64,000 nucleotides of DNA from Oerskovia paurometabola (GCF_016907365.1 NZ_JAFBBV010000001.1:3720001-3784000), one strand, 5' to 3'; counted from the stretch's first letter, positions 10,979 to 21,236 are shown. Program-made: numbers and translations. Notes: generated from the letters alone by a model not told the origin.

Positions 10979-12006
10979 CAGCCCTGGAGGTCCTTGAGCA
11001 CGACCTCGAGCTGGTCGAGGACGTCGAGCGCCAGGCTGTAGCGGTCCGCGAAGAAGTAGCGGATGCCGTACGCGTGCCCTGCGGTCACTGCCGGCAGCGA
11101 CTGGTAGGTCGAGGCGGCCGCGAGCTCCTCGGCGCCGGGTCCGGGCTGGCCGTCGACCGTCTGCTCGGTCAGCACGACGGTCGCGTCCGCGACCTGGCCG
11201 AGCTGCTCGTAGGACAGGAACGCGCCGTTCTCGGTCTTCTCCTCGGCCACGACCTCCGGCAGCGGCGCACCGATGTCGGTGAGGATGCCGCCGATCCACG
11301 AGATCTGCGAGTAGACCGTGATCTCCTCGAACGAGTCGAGCCCCGCGAACGTGTTGGCGGCGATGACGTCGCCGTAGGTCTCCTTGATCTCCGCGACGCG
11401 GGCCTCGTACTCGGCCTTGGTCGCCTCGGCCTCCGTACCGGCGCCGAGCGCCGACGCGATCTCGACCGACGCGTCCTTGACGGTCGCCGAGCCCGTCGCA
11501 CGGATGAGGACCGTCGGGGCGATCTGGGAGAGCTTGTCGAAGTCGGCCTTCTTCTCGGCGCTGAGCTCTTCCTCCTTGCCGCCGCGCACGAACCCGACGA
11601 TGAGGTCGGGTCTCAGCGAAGCGATCTTCTCGTAGTCCCAGCCGTCCGCGCCCATGACGATCGGCAGGTCCGCGACCTGCTCGAACTCCTCGGGCAGGTA
11701 CGAGTCGGCGTAGTCGCCGTCCGCGGTCGCGACGGGCACGATGCCCGCCTCGAGGAGCGGCCCCGTGCCGCCCTCGAGCGCGACGACGCGCTGCGGGTCC
11801 GCGGGGACGTCGACCTTCCCGAACGCGGTCTCGACCGTGCGGGTGCCGGCCTCGGCCGAGGACCCGGGCGGCTCGTCGGCCACCGACGTGCCGCCCGCGC
11901 ACCCGCCCACGGCGAGGACCGCGGCGAGGGCCGGGACGAGCAGCCAGGCGGTGGCGCGGGAGGTCCGGGTGCCACGCGCGGTGGTGAGGGTTCGGGTGCT
12001 GGACAT
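10978..12006 (-). CDS. Ferric-siderophore ABC transporter substrate-binding lipoprotein
   Basis: Binding protein (342 residues) expected to capture the ferric siderophore outside the membrane and pass it to an ABC importer. The N-terminus has a basic stretch, a hydrophobic helix and a lipobox ending VGGC, with Cys36 as the lipid-modified residue. The mature part follows the FepB/FhuD class: [10 protein letters not shown] near the start, [16 protein letters not shown] in the middle, and a predicted two-lobed fold with a long helix. An AAGGAG ribosome site lies 8 bases before ATG 12006. It sits between the aryl carrier protein gene and the first NRPS gene, so it is co-transcribed with biosynthesis. 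The matching permease genes are not in this window. The specific ligand cannot be read from sequence. Confidence 0.9.
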   Translation of the reverse strand: MSSTRTLTTARGTRTSRATAWLLVPALAAVLAVGGCAGGTSVADEPPGSSAEAGTRTVETAFGKVDVPADPQRVVALEGGTGPLLEAGIVPVATADGDYADSYLPEEFEQVADLPIVMGADGWDYEKIASLRPDLIVGFVRGGKEEELSAEKKADFDKLSQIAPTVLIRATGSATVKDASVEIASALGAGTEAEATKAEYEARVAEIKETYGDVIAANTFAGLDSFEEITVYSQISWIGGILTDIGAPLPEVVAEEKTENGAFLSYEQLGQVADATVVLTEQTVDGQPGPGAEELAAASTYQSLPAVTAGHAYGIRYFFADRYSLALDVLDQLEVVLKDLQG

Positions 12007-12097
12007 GCTGGGGTTCTCCTTGGGATGGGTCTGGCGGGGTCGTGCGGTGTTCGTCCGTGGTGCGGACGTGGTGCGGGGGCAGTGTGGGCGGCCCGCC

Positions 12098-12352
12098 TCA
12101 GGCGGCGACGCCCAGCGCGCGCAGGCAGCCGCGCAGCGTGGGCTCGACCGCGACCTGGGCGAACTCGACGGGCCGCCCCGCGGCGCGCCAGCGCTCGAGC
12201 AGGGCCATGAGCCGCACCGAGTCCAGCCCGTGGTCGGTCAGGTCGTCGTCGAGCCCGATCTCGTGGGCGGCCGAGCCGCCCGCGCCCAGGACGTCGACGA
12301 CGTCCGCGAGGGCCTGCTCGCGCGTGATGGGTGTCGGGGTCGGGTGCGTCAT
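12098..12352 (-). CDS. Free-standing aryl carrier protein
   Basis: Small acyl/aryl carrier protein (84 residues) expected to hold 2,3-dihydroxybenzoate as a thioester on a phosphopantetheine arm. The signature DHGLDSVRLMAL contains the Ser that receives the arm, near residue 46. In enterobactin systems this domain is fused to the isochorismatase (EntB); here the isochorismatase encoded at 18425-19084 has no such domain, so the two functions are split. The ATG at 12352 overlaps the FepC-type stop (ATGA) behind a strong GGAGGA site. A 91-base gap without visible features separates it from the FepB-type gene. The partners would be the EntE-type ligase, which loads it, and the C domain of the first NRPS, which unloads it; these roles follow from family knowledge. 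Confidence 0.87.
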   Translation of the reverse strand: MTHPTPTPITREQALADVVDVLGAGGSAAHEIGLDDDLTDHGLDSVRLMALLERWRAAGRPVEFAQVAVEPTLRGCLRALGVAA

Positions 12353-13182
12353 GCGGTTCCTCCGGTGGCGCGGAGCGCGCCGGTGCGCGCGGGCGGACGC
12401 CTGGCCAGGACGTCGGAGCGGACGGGGACCACGAGCGGCCAGCCCTCGGGGTCGGTCATGACGTGGGCGCGGATCCCGAACACGTGCCGGACGACGTCGG
12501 CGTCCAGGACCTCCGCGGGGCGTCCCTGGGCCACGACCGCGCCGTCCTTCATGAGGACGAGCTGGGTCGCGTACCGGACGGCGAGGTTGAGGTCGTGCAG
12601 GACCGCGACGACCGTGCGGCCCTCGTCGTGCAGGCGCGCGCACGTGTCGAGGACGTCGATCTGGTGCGCGATGTCGAGGAACGTCGTGGGCTCGTCGAGC
12701 AGCAGCAGCGAGGTCTCCTGGGCGAGGGCCATGGCGATCCACACGCGCTGACGCTGCCCGCCCGACAGCTCGCTCACGCGCCGGGTCGACAGGTCGAGCG
12801 TGTCGGTCGCGAGGAGCACCTCGTCGATCACCCGGTGGTCCTCGGCGGACAGCGCGCGCAGGAAGCCCTGATGCGGGTGGCGGCCACGGGCCACGAGGTC
12901 GCGCACCCGGATGCCGTCGGGGCCGATCGGCGACTGCGGCAGGAAGGCGAGCCGCCTGGCGACCTCGCGCGGGGGCATCGACGTCACGGCCAGCCCGTCG
13001 AGCTCGACGGTCCCGGCCGTGGGGCGCAGGATGCGGGCGAGGGACAGCAGCAGGGTCGACTTGCCGCAGCCGTTGGGCCCGACGACGACCGTGAGCTCGC
13101 CCTGGAGGATCTCGAGGTCGACGCCCTGGAGCACGTCGCGCTTGCCGTAGCCGACGCGCAGGTCGGTCGTCGTGAGGCTCAT
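12349..13182 (-). CDS. fepC: Ferric-siderophore ABC transporter ATP-binding protein (FepC type)
   Basis: ATPase subunit (277 residues) of an iron-siderophore importer. Visible motifs: Walker A GPNGCGKST (Lys41), Q-loop region around LPQSP, the ABC signature LSGGQRQRV, and Walker B LLLLDEPTTFLD followed by the H-loop VLHDLN. Length and motifs are normal for the FepC/FecE class. It overlaps the monooxygenase gene upstream and the carrier protein gene downstream by 4 bases each, which implies translational coupling. It would pair with the FepB-type lipoprotein encoded two genes later, but no FepD/FepG-type permease is present here. The symbol is by family; substrate identity is inferred from the operon. 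Confidence 0.9.
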   Translation of the reverse strand: MSLTTTDLRVGYGKRDVLQGVDLEILQGELTVVVGPNGCGKSTLLLSLARILRPTAGTVELDGLAVTSMPPREVARRLAFLPQSPIGPDGIRVRDLVARGRHPHQGFLRALSAEDHRVIDEVLLATDTLDLSTRRVSELSGGQRQRVWIAMALAQETSLLLLDEPTTFLDIAHQIDVLDTCARLHDEGRTVVAVLHDLNLAVRYATQLVLMKDGAVVAQGRPAEVLDADVVRHVFGIRAHVMTDPEGWPLVVPVRSDVLARRPPARTGALRATGGTA

Positions 13183-14525
13183 CGGACGGCCACCGCGTCG
13201 GCACGGACGGCGGGCGCAGCTCGGCGGGCCAGGACCGACGCGAGCACCTCTCCGGCGCGGACGCCCAGCGTGGACAGCAGGGTCGAGCTGAGACCGTGCG
13301 AGTGCTCGGACTGCCCCACGAGGTAGAGCCCGGCGTCAGCGGGCTCGGTGAGCCGTGCACGGTGGTCGCGGTGCAGGTCCAGGGCCCCGTCGGCGTCGCG
13401 ACCGAGCAGGTCGGTCGTGCCGCCGAGCAGGGTCGCCGGGTCCAGGGGCCGGTAGCCCGTGGCGAGCACGACCAGGTCCGCGTCGAGGACGGTCGTCGTC
13501 CCCGTGAGGTTCTCGGCGAGCGTCAGGGCCACCGGGCCGTCCGATGCGTCCCGCACGTCGAGCACCTCGGCGCACCGGTGCCAGTGCAGGCGCTCCCGGC
13601 CGAGCCACCGGTCGCGGTACTCGTGCTCGTGCAGCGCGCGGATGGTGTCCTCGGCGACGACCGAGTAGTTGGTGTTGCGGTGGTGCGCCATGAGCTGCGC
13701 GCGCCCGGCGGGCGGGGCGTCGTAGAAGACGTCGACCGTGCCCGGGTCGAACACCGAGTTGGCGTAGGGCGTCGAGTCCGAGGGCGAGAAGCCGTAGCGG
13801 CGCGCCACCGAGCGGACCTCGGCGCCGGGGAACCGGTCGTAGAGGTCGAGCATGATCTCGGCCGCGCTCTGCCCCGCGCCCACGACCACGGCGCGCCGCA
13901 CGTCGTGGTCGACGAGCGCGATGCGGTCGAGGTAGCGCTGGTTGTGCCAGACCCGACCGGACTCGACGACGCCCGCCGGGAGACGGGGCTGCAGGCCCGC
14001 GGCCACGACGACGTCGCGGGCCCTGGTCCTGCTCTGGCCGTGCTCGCCCGCGACCGTGACGTCGAACGCGACGACCCGCCCGCCGTCGCGCACGGGCGTC
14101 ACGGACTCGACCGACGAGCCGTAGCGCGTGAACCCCGCCAGGCGGGCCGCTGCCCAGCGCAGGTACGCCGCGAACTCGACGCGCAACGGCGCGAAGCTGC
14201 CCCGGTTGAGAAAGTCGACGAGGCGGCCCTGCTCGTGCAGGAACGCGAGGAACGAGTAGTCGCTCGTGGGGTTGCGCAGCGTCACGAGGTCCTTGGCGAA
14301 CGCGACCTGCATGTGGGCGTCCTCGAAGAGCATCCCGTGGTGCCAGCGCGACGTGGCCTGGCGCTCGTGGAAGACCGCGCGCAGCGGTGCACGGCCGCTC
14401 GCGTTGTGCTCCTCGATCGCGATCGCGAGCGCCATGTTGGACGGCCCGAAGCCGAGTCCCAGGAGGTCGACGTCGACGTCGTGCCCGGGGCGGCGGGGGT
14501 CCTGCGTGCGGGACGGGTTGCTCAT
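13179..14525 (-). CDS. L-ornithine/L-lysine N-monooxygenase (SidA/PvdA/IucD family)
   Basis: FAD- and NADPH-dependent enzyme (448 residues) that hydroxylates the side-chain amine of ornithine or lysine, the first step to a hydroxamate iron ligand. Motifs: FAD site GLGFGPSN (about residues 23-30), the substrate segment QVAFAKDLVTLRNPTS, the NADPH site VVVGAGQSAAEI near 205, and the C-terminal ATGY motif. Start choice: ATG 14525 overlaps the EntE stop (ATGA) and has a GGAG site, matching the rest of the operon; an ATG four codons earlier (14537) is possible. Its presence in a catecholate operon implies a mixed-ligand siderophore. The motif set resembles ornithine enzymes, but lysine cannot be excluded. 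Confidence 0.9.
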   Translation of the reverse strand: MSNPSRTQDPRRPGHDVDVDLLGLGFGPSNMALAIAIEEHNASGRAPLRAVFHERQATSRWHHGMLFEDAHMQVAFAKDLVTLRNPTSDYSFLAFLHEQGRLVDFLNRGSFAPLRVEFAAYLRWAAARLAGFTRYGSSVESVTPVRDGGRVVAFDVTVAGEHGQSRTRARDVVVAAGLQPRLPAGVVESGRVWHNQRYLDRIALVDHDVRRAVVVGAGQSAAEIMLDLYDRFPGAEVRSVARRYGFSPSDSTPYANSVFDPGTVDVFYDAPPAGRAQLMAHHRNTNYSVVAEDTIRALHEHEYRDRWLGRERLHWHRCAEVLDVRDASDGPVALTLAENLTGTTTVLDADLVVLATGYRPLDPATLLGGTTDLLGRDADGALDLHRDHRARLTEPADAGLYLVGQSEHSHGLSSTLLSTLGVRAGEVLASVLARRAAPAVRADAVAVR

Positions 14526-16255
14526 CGCGGGCTCCACGGCTGGGTGCGGGGTTCGGTGCCGGCGGCCGCGGGAGCGGGGGCCGGGTGGGCACGGTCGACC
14601 TTGCCGACCGCGGTGGTGGCGAGCGCCTCGACGGACTCGAACCGGTCGGGGATCTTGTAGGCGGCGATGCCGCGCTCGCGCAGGAACCTGCGCAGCACGG
14701 GGCCGGTCGGCGCGACCGCCCCGGGGCGCACCACGACGCGCGCGACCGCACGCTCGCCCAGGTACTCGTCGGGCTCGCCGACGACGCTCACGTCGAGCAC
14801 GTCGGGGTGCGCGCGCAGGTGGTTCTCGACCTCGGCGGGGGCGACCTTCTCTCCCCCGCGGTTGATCTGCTCCTTGGCGCGCCCGACGACCGTGAGGTAG
14901 CCGTCGGCGTCGCGCGTCACGAGGTCGCCCGTGCGGTAGAAGCCGTCGGCCGTGAACGAGCGGGCGTCGTGCTCGGGCGCCCGGTAGTAGCCGCGGATCG
15001 TGTAGGGACCGCGGGTCAGCAGGTGCCCCGGCTGCCCGTCGGCGACCGGCTCGTCGTGGTCGTCCACGACCCGGACCTCGTCGGCGGGCGAGATCGGGCG
15101 CCCCTGGGTCCTGACGACGACCTCACGCGCATCGCCCGCCCGGGTGTAGCAGACGAGCCCCTCGGCCATGCCGAAGACCTGCTGGAGCGTGTCCCCGAAG
15201 ACCGCGAGCAGCCGTTCGGCGGCACTCGTCCCGAGCTTGGCTCCCCCGACCTGGAGGACCTGGAGCGAGGAGAGGTCGTGCGTGGCGACGAGCGGCGAGG
15301 CGGCCCAGACGTGTGCGAGCGGCGGCACGAGGGCCACGTGCGTGACGCGGTGCCGCTCGACGAGCGCGAACGCCGTGTCCGGGGCGCCGTGCGGGGACAG
15401 GACCACGGTCCCGCCCGCGTGCAGGACCCCGAGCACGCCGGGAGACGTCAGGGCGTAGTTGTGCGCGACCGGCAGCGTCGCGAGGTAGGTGGAGCCGGGG
15501 CCCAGGCCGCAGATCCGTGCGCTCTCGCGCACCGAGTACAGGTAGTCGGCGTGGGTGCGCGGGATGAGCTTGGGCGTGCCGGTGGTCCCACCCGAGAGCT
15601 GCAGGAGCACGACGTCGGACGGGTGCGCGGCGTCCTCGAAGGGCCCACGGACCGTGGTCAGGTCCGATCGGCGCAGGTCGTCGAGCGCATGCGCGGAGAA
15701 CGCGCCGGACGGGTCCGGCCGCCCGTCGGGACCTGCCGGAGCGACCCCCACGACCACGACGTGCCGCACCGAGGCCACGGCCCCGGCGACCTCGCGTGCG
15801 AGGGCCGCGTGGTCGAAGCCCACCTCGACACCGCTCGTCACGAGCGCGACGGCGCCCGTGTGCGCCGCGAAGTACTCGACCTCGGTGCGCCGGTGCGCGG
15901 GCAGCGCGAGGACCGGCACGACGCCCGACCGGCCGAGCGCGACCAGCACCTCGACCAGCTCGCTCGCGCTCGGGAGCTGCACGACGACACGGTCTCCCCT
16001 GCGCAGCCCGAGGGCCGCGAAGCCGTGCGCGAGGTCGTCGGCCGCGCGGTCCAGGTCCGCGTAGGTCAGGCTGCGGGCCGCGTCGACGAGCGCGGTCGCG
16101 TCGGGCCGTGCGGCCGCGGCGTCGCGCACGAGCGAGCCGAGCGTCTGGTCGGTCCAGAACCCGGCCGCACGGTAGCGGTCGGCGGTCTCGGCCGGGTAGG
16201 GGACGGCGCCGTCGAGCACGTGGGGCGCGGGACGCACCCGTGGGGCGGCCGTCAC
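14522..16255 (-). CDS. entE: 2,3-dihydroxybenzoate-AMP ligase
   Basis: Stand-alone adenylating enzyme (577 residues) that activates 2,3-dihydroxybenzoate with ATP and loads it onto the aryl carrier protein. The start is GTG 16255, which overlaps the EntC stop (GTGA) behind GGGGAG; a longer upstream reading would run through entC in another frame and is not real. Motifs: SGGTTGTPKLIPRTH (P-loop of the AMP-binding family), PVAHNYALTSPG as in EntE/DhbE, GMAEGLVCYTR, YRTGDLV and the catalytic Lys in AVGKVDR near 548. The typical EntE/DhbE length is about 540, so it is slightly long, with an Ala/Pro-rich C-terminal tail of about 20 residues. It overlaps the monooxygenase gene by 4 bases. Confidence 0.95.
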   Translation of the reverse strand: MTAAPRVRPAPHVLDGAVPYPAETADRYRAAGFWTDQTLGSLVRDAAAARPDATALVDAARSLTYADLDRAADDLAHGFAALGLRRGDRVVVQLPSASELVEVLVALGRSGVVPVLALPAHRRTEVEYFAAHTGAVALVTSGVEVGFDHAALAREVAGAVASVRHVVVVGVAPAGPDGRPDPSGAFSAHALDDLRRSDLTTVRGPFEDAAHPSDVVLLQLSGGTTGTPKLIPRTHADYLYSVRESARICGLGPGSTYLATLPVAHNYALTSPGVLGVLHAGGTVVLSPHGAPDTAFALVERHRVTHVALVPPLAHVWAASPLVATHDLSSLQVLQVGGAKLGTSAAERLLAVFGDTLQQVFGMAEGLVCYTRAGDAREVVVRTQGRPISPADEVRVVDDHDEPVADGQPGHLLTRGPYTIRGYYRAPEHDARSFTADGFYRTGDLVTRDADGYLTVVGRAKEQINRGGEKVAPAEVENHLRAHPDVLDVSVVGEPDEYLGERAVARVVVRPGAVAPTGPVLRRFLRERGIAAYKIPDRFESVEALATTAVGKVDRAHPAPAPAAAGTEPRTQPWSPR

Positions 16256-17535
16256 GACACGCTCCCCAGCGCGGACAGCAGCGTCGAGAACTTCACGGCG
16301 GTCTCGGCGTGCTCGCCCTCGGGCGTGGACCCGACGACGACGCCCGCCCCCGCGAACAGCCGCACGTCCGCGCCGCGCACCAGACCGCAGCGCAGCACGA
16401 TCGCCCACTCGCCGTTCCCGGCCTGGTCCGCCCAGCCGACGAGGCCCGTGTAGAAGCCGCGGTCGAACGGTTCGAGCGAGCCGATGAGCTCGCGCGCCGC
16501 GGCCTGCGGGTGCCCGCAGACCGCGGGCGTGGGGTGCAGCGCGTAGACGACGTCGAGCACCGAGACCCCCGGCTTCAGGCGAGCGCTGACGGGCGTGCCG
16601 AGGTGCCACAGGTGCGACGTCGCGACGAGCTCCGGGGTCGCCGGCACGTCCAGGTCGTCCTCGTGGGCGACGAACCCGCGCAGCACGTCGCGGATCGCGT
16701 CGGTCACGAACGCGTGCTCGCGCAGGTCCTTCTCCGAGGTCAGGAGCCGCTGGGCCGTCGCACGGTCCTCCGCGGGGTCGGCAGAGCGCGGCGCCGACCC
16801 CGCGAGCGGGTGGCTGTGCAGCACGCCGTCGCGTACCGAGACCAGGAGCTCGGGGCTCGCCCCGACCAGGTGCCCCTGGTCGCCCGGCAGCTCGACGTCG
16901 AACACGTACGCGTCCGGGTTCGCGCGCCGCATCGCCGCCCGCACCGCGCCACGGTCGAGCGGCCCCTGCGCGGACACGTCGAGGGTGCGCGCCAGGACGA
17001 CCTTCTCGGCGACGCCGTCCTCGAGCTGGGCCACCGCCCGCCCGACGGCGGCACGGAAGACCGCGTCGTCGCGTCCGAGCAGCGCGGGCACGGGTCGGGT
17101 CGCGGGGGTGCCGTGCTCGCCCTCGGTGCCGTGGGCGCTTCGTCCGCCCCCGGCGGGCTGCCGTGACTGCCACGACTGGTGCGCCGGGACGACGAGGTGC
17201 GCGGGACGCGAGGAGTCGAACGGGATGGTGCCCACGAGGACAGGGGCGGGCTCTCCGGCCCAGCGGGCCGAGGCCGCCCGCGCGAGGAGGTCCCGTGCCG
17301 CGGCCGCGACGGTCGGGCCGTCCCACGACCGCACGTCGAGACGGTCGCGCACACCGTGCGCGACGAGGCCCACGTCGGGCGACGCGAGCCGGAACTCGGC
17401 GTGCCCGAGGGGACCGCCGTCGTCGGGCAGGGTGCTGCGGGTCGAGGCGGTCGAGACGTGGTGGCGGCGCGCGTGCGCCGGGTCGAGCGCGACCGCGGAA
17501 CCTGCCGGGTCGTCGAGCACGGTGAAGCCGGTCAT
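16252..17535 (-). CDS. entC: Isochorismate synthase
   Basis: Chorismate-binding enzyme (427 residues) that converts chorismate to isochorismate, the first committed step to 2,3-dihydroxybenzoate. Family features: KVVLARTLDV, LVGASPELLVSV, HPLAGSAPRS, HLGTPVSARL, the HPTPAVCGHPQ motif typical of isochorismate synthases, and the YTGLVGWAD / GEWAIVLRCG end. A Gly/Ser/Thr-rich insertion near residues 122-146 looks like a surface loop. It starts at ATG 17535 after a GAGGAC site. A 98-base gap separates it from entA upstream, the largest gap in the operon, with no clear promoter or hairpin; the downstream entE start overlaps its stop. Confidence 0.95.
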   Translation of the reverse strand: MTGFTVLDDPAGSAVALDPAHARRHHVSTASTRSTLPDDGGPLGHAEFRLASPDVGLVAHGVRDRLDVRSWDGPTVAAAARDLLARAASARWAGEPAPVLVGTIPFDSSRPAHLVVPAHQSWQSRQPAGGGRSAHGTEGEHGTPATRPVPALLGRDDAVFRAAVGRAVAQLEDGVAEKVVLARTLDVSAQGPLDRGAVRAAMRRANPDAYVFDVELPGDQGHLVGASPELLVSVRDGVLHSHPLAGSAPRSADPAEDRATAQRLLTSEKDLREHAFVTDAIRDVLRGFVAHEDDLDVPATPELVATSHLWHLGTPVSARLKPGVSVLDVVYALHPTPAVCGHPQAAARELIGSLEPFDRGFYTGLVGWADQAGNGEWAIVLRCGLVRGADVRLFAGAGVVVGSTPEGEHAETAVKFSTLLSALGSVS

Positions 17536-17633
17536 GAGGCGTCCTCGGTGTCGATGGGGTGCGTGAGCCTGCGCGGTCGTCCGCAGGAGGACGGGCGAGA
17601 GGTCGTGCGGGGGGAGGGTGGGGGTGCCCGCCG

Positions 17634-18428
17634 TCAGCGGAGCGTGGCGCCGCCGTCGACCACGAGCTCGTGCACCGTGATGTGCCGGGCCGCGTCGGAG
17701 GCGAGGAAGGCGACCGCGTCGGCCACGTCGCGGGCCTCGGCGAGGCGGCCCAGCGGGATGCCGAGCCGGAAGTCCTCCGGCACCCCGGCCACGACCCGCG
17801 CCTCGGCCGACTCGTCGAGGACCCGCAGGTCGTCCGGGCCTCCCGACCCGGCGAGCGCCGCGAGCATGGGCGTGCGGGTCGAGCCCGGCGAGACCACGTT
17901 GCAGCGCACCCCGTAGGGCGCGAGCTCGAGACCGAGCGACCGGGTCAGGCTCGACGCCGCGGCCTTCGAGGCCGCGTACGCCGCCATCCCGACGCGCGGG
18001 ACGCCCGCGGCGTTCGACGCGACCGTGACGATCGCGCCCCGCCGACGGGAGGACAGACATCGCGCGACCTCGCGAGAGACGAGGTAGACGCCCGTCGCGT
18101 TGACCGCGAGCATGCGCTCCCAGTCCGCGAGCGAGGACTCGGTCACGACACCGGGACTCAGGACGCCCGCGGCGTTCACGAGCACCTCGAGCGGACCGAT
18201 CTCGGCCTCGACCCGGGCGACGAGGCGCACGACGTCCGCCTCGTCGGTCACGTCGAGGCGCACCGGGACGACGTGACCGGCCGCCGCTGCCTTCCCGAGC
18301 GGCGCCGTCGGGACCGTGCCGTCGAGGTCTCCCGCGACGACCACGTACCCCTGTGCCGCCAGCGCCTGCACGACCGCGGTCCCGATGCCGCCCGCGGCGC
18401 CGGTCACGAGGGCGACGCGAGCGCTCAT
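17634..18428 (-). CDS. entA: 2,3-dihydro-2,3-dihydroxybenzoate dehydrogenase
   Basis: NAD-dependent short-chain dehydrogenase (264 residues) that oxidises dihydro-dihydroxybenzoate to 2,3-dihydroxybenzoate. It has the cofactor motif TGAAGGIG (residues 9-16), NAAG, the catalytic YAASK, and the VSPGSTRTPM segment characteristic of EntA/DhbA enzymes. The ATG at 18428 overlaps the isochorismatase stop (ATGA); a longer in-frame opening upstream encodes a low-complexity Arg/Gly stretch antisense-like to the neighbour and is rejected. Function is secure from the family motif together with its place between entB and entC. Confidence 0.95.
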   Translation of the reverse strand: MSARVALVTGAAGGIGTAVVQALAAQGYVVVAGDLDGTVPTAPLGKAAAAGHVVPVRLDVTDEADVVRLVARVEAEIGPLEVLVNAAGVLSPGVVTESSLADWERMLAVNATGVYLVSREVARCLSSRRRGAIVTVASNAAGVPRVGMAAYAASKAAASSLTRSLGLELAPYGVRCNVVSPGSTRTPMLAALAGSGGPDDLRVLDESAEARVVAGVPEDFRLGIPLGRLAEARDVADAVAFLASDAARHITVHELVVDGGATLR

Positions 18429-19084
18429 GCCCCCGCCGCCGCGGGGACGCGCGCCCCGAGGTGGGTCAGCACGTCGTCCGTCGTCCCGACGACGGCGCAC
18501 CGGTCCGCCGCCCAGGCGAGGGCCTGGCGGTGGTGGGCGAGCGAGAAGTCCGCGACGGCGTCACCGACGAGGAAGGGCTGGACGTCGTGCATGAACGCGT
18601 CGCACGCCGTGACGAGGCAGCCGATGTGGGCGTAGACGCCCGTCACGACGAGCTGGTCGCGCCCCTGCTCGCGCAGGAGGTCGCGCAGGCCCGTGCGGAC
18701 GAACGCGTCGTAGCGCCACTTGGTCAGCACGGCGTCCCCCGGCTGCGGGGCGAGCTCGTCGATCACGAGGGCCGAGCCGTCGTCCGGGATGCCGGGTCCC
18801 CAGAAGTCGGTGAGCAGGCCGCGGTCGGCGGGGCGCTGCGCGGGCGGCTGGGCGGTCAGGACGACCGGTACGCCGAGCTCGCGCGCCGTCGTGGCGAGGC
18901 GCGAGATGTTGCGGACGGCGTCCCGCAGGACGGGCGACGCCGGGTCGAACGCGTTCACGAAGTACTGCTGCATGTCGTGCACGAGGAGCACCGCGCGGGC
19001 AGGGTCGACCTGCCACGCCACACGGTTGCTCGGGTACTCGTGCGGTGCCGGGCCGTCGTAGGCGGCGATCGTCGGCAGTCCCAT
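18425..19084 (-). CDS. entB: Isochorismatase (EntB-type, lacking the carrier domain)
   Basis: Hydrolase (219 residues) that removes pyruvate from isochorismate to give 2,3-dihydro-2,3-dihydroxybenzoate. Family signs: HEYPSNRVAW near the start, LLVHDMQQYF with Asp37, LTKWRYDAF containing the conserved Lys, and GVYAHIGCLVTACDAF. EntB and DhbB are about 285-310 residues because they end in an aryl carrier domain; this protein stops after the hydrolase domain, and the carrier is encoded separately at 12098-12352. It is the first gene of the operon, starting at ATG 19084 behind GGGGGGA and about 45 bases downstream of the iron boxes. The symbol covers only the isochorismatase part. Confidence 0.94.
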   Translation of the reverse strand: MGLPTIAAYDGPAPHEYPSNRVAWQVDPARAVLLVHDMQQYFVNAFDPASPVLRDAVRNISRLATTARELGVPVVLTAQPPAQRPADRGLLTDFWGPGIPDDGSALVIDELAPQPGDAVLTKWRYDAFVRTGLRDLLREQGRDQLVVTGVYAHIGCLVTACDAFMHDVQPFLVGDAVADFSLAHHRQALAWAADRCAVVGTTDDVLTHLGARVPAAAGA

Positions 19085-19102
19085 GGTCCCCCCAGAGCCG
19101 GG

Positions 19103-19108
19103 CGTATC
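19103..19108 (-). promoter_or_regulatory. Possible -10 element of the siderophore operon
   Basis: On the minus strand this reads GATACG, lying between the iron boxes and the entB start. With this -10, the iron boxes would cover the -35 region, as expected for repression by an iron-loaded regulator. Weak single-site evidence. Confidence 0.35.
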
Positions 19109-19128
19109 GAGCAGGTTAGTTGAGTGGG

Positions 19129-19163
19129 TTAGGTAAACCTTTCCTCACTGAGGTAGACCTAAG
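19129..19163. promoter_or_regulatory. Tandem DtxR/IdeR/DmdR-type iron boxes
   Basis: Two TTAGGT/ACCTAA-type palindromic elements lie side by side. The first, from 19129, is TTAGGTAAACCTTTCCTCA, matching 14 of 19 positions of the DtxR-family consensus as I recall it. The second contains AGGTAGACCTAA (19151-19162). The AGGT half-sites recur at a 20-bp interval, about two helical turns. The sites lie just upstream of entB and imply shut-off of the whole operon in iron-replete cells. Confidence 0.75.
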
Positions 19164-19270
19164 CACAGACTTCACCCGCCTGGGAAGACCCGTCCACGGA
19201 ACGGACAGATGCCGACAATCTGCCATCTCGTTCACGGGTTGACGTGGACGTCCCCCCGAGAACGCCGAAA

Positions 19271-19304
19271 GGCCGTCCGGCCAGGTCTCCCTGGCCGGAC
19301 GGCC
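19271..19304 (-). terminator. Terminator of groEL
   Basis: A perfect 15-bp stem (19271-19285 with 19290-19304) closes a 4-base loop and is followed on the minus strand by TTTC. It lies 52 bases after the groEL stop. Confidence 0.8.
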
Positions 19305-19356
19305 CTTCGTGTCAGCTGCGCGGGCTCCTAGGAGCCCGGCCGCGTGAGCGGACGGA

Positions 19357-21222
<1,866 letters not shown>

Positions 21223-21223
21223 C

Positions 21224-21229
21224 TAGGAT
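21224..21229 (+). promoter_or_regulatory. -10 element (TAGGAT) of a leaderless transcript
   Basis: TAGGAT ends 7 bases before GTG 21237, so transcription would start at or next to the GTG. This sets the start of the GH15-like gene, because an in-frame ATG at 21228 lies inside the -10 itself. Confidence 0.55.
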
Positions 21230-21236
21230 GCGCACT

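Noticed and set aside
7676..11041. A 1,121-codon + strand open frame opposite the C-A-T NRPS
   Set aside because: Antisense of a clear NRPS gene; composition is Arg/Gly/Asp repeats without motifs.
10979..11902. N-terminal extension of the C-A-T NRPS reading through the FepB-type gene
   Set aside because: The extension is antisense-like Arg/Gly sequence over a real lipoprotein gene. ATG 10978 with AAGGA gives the true C-domain start.
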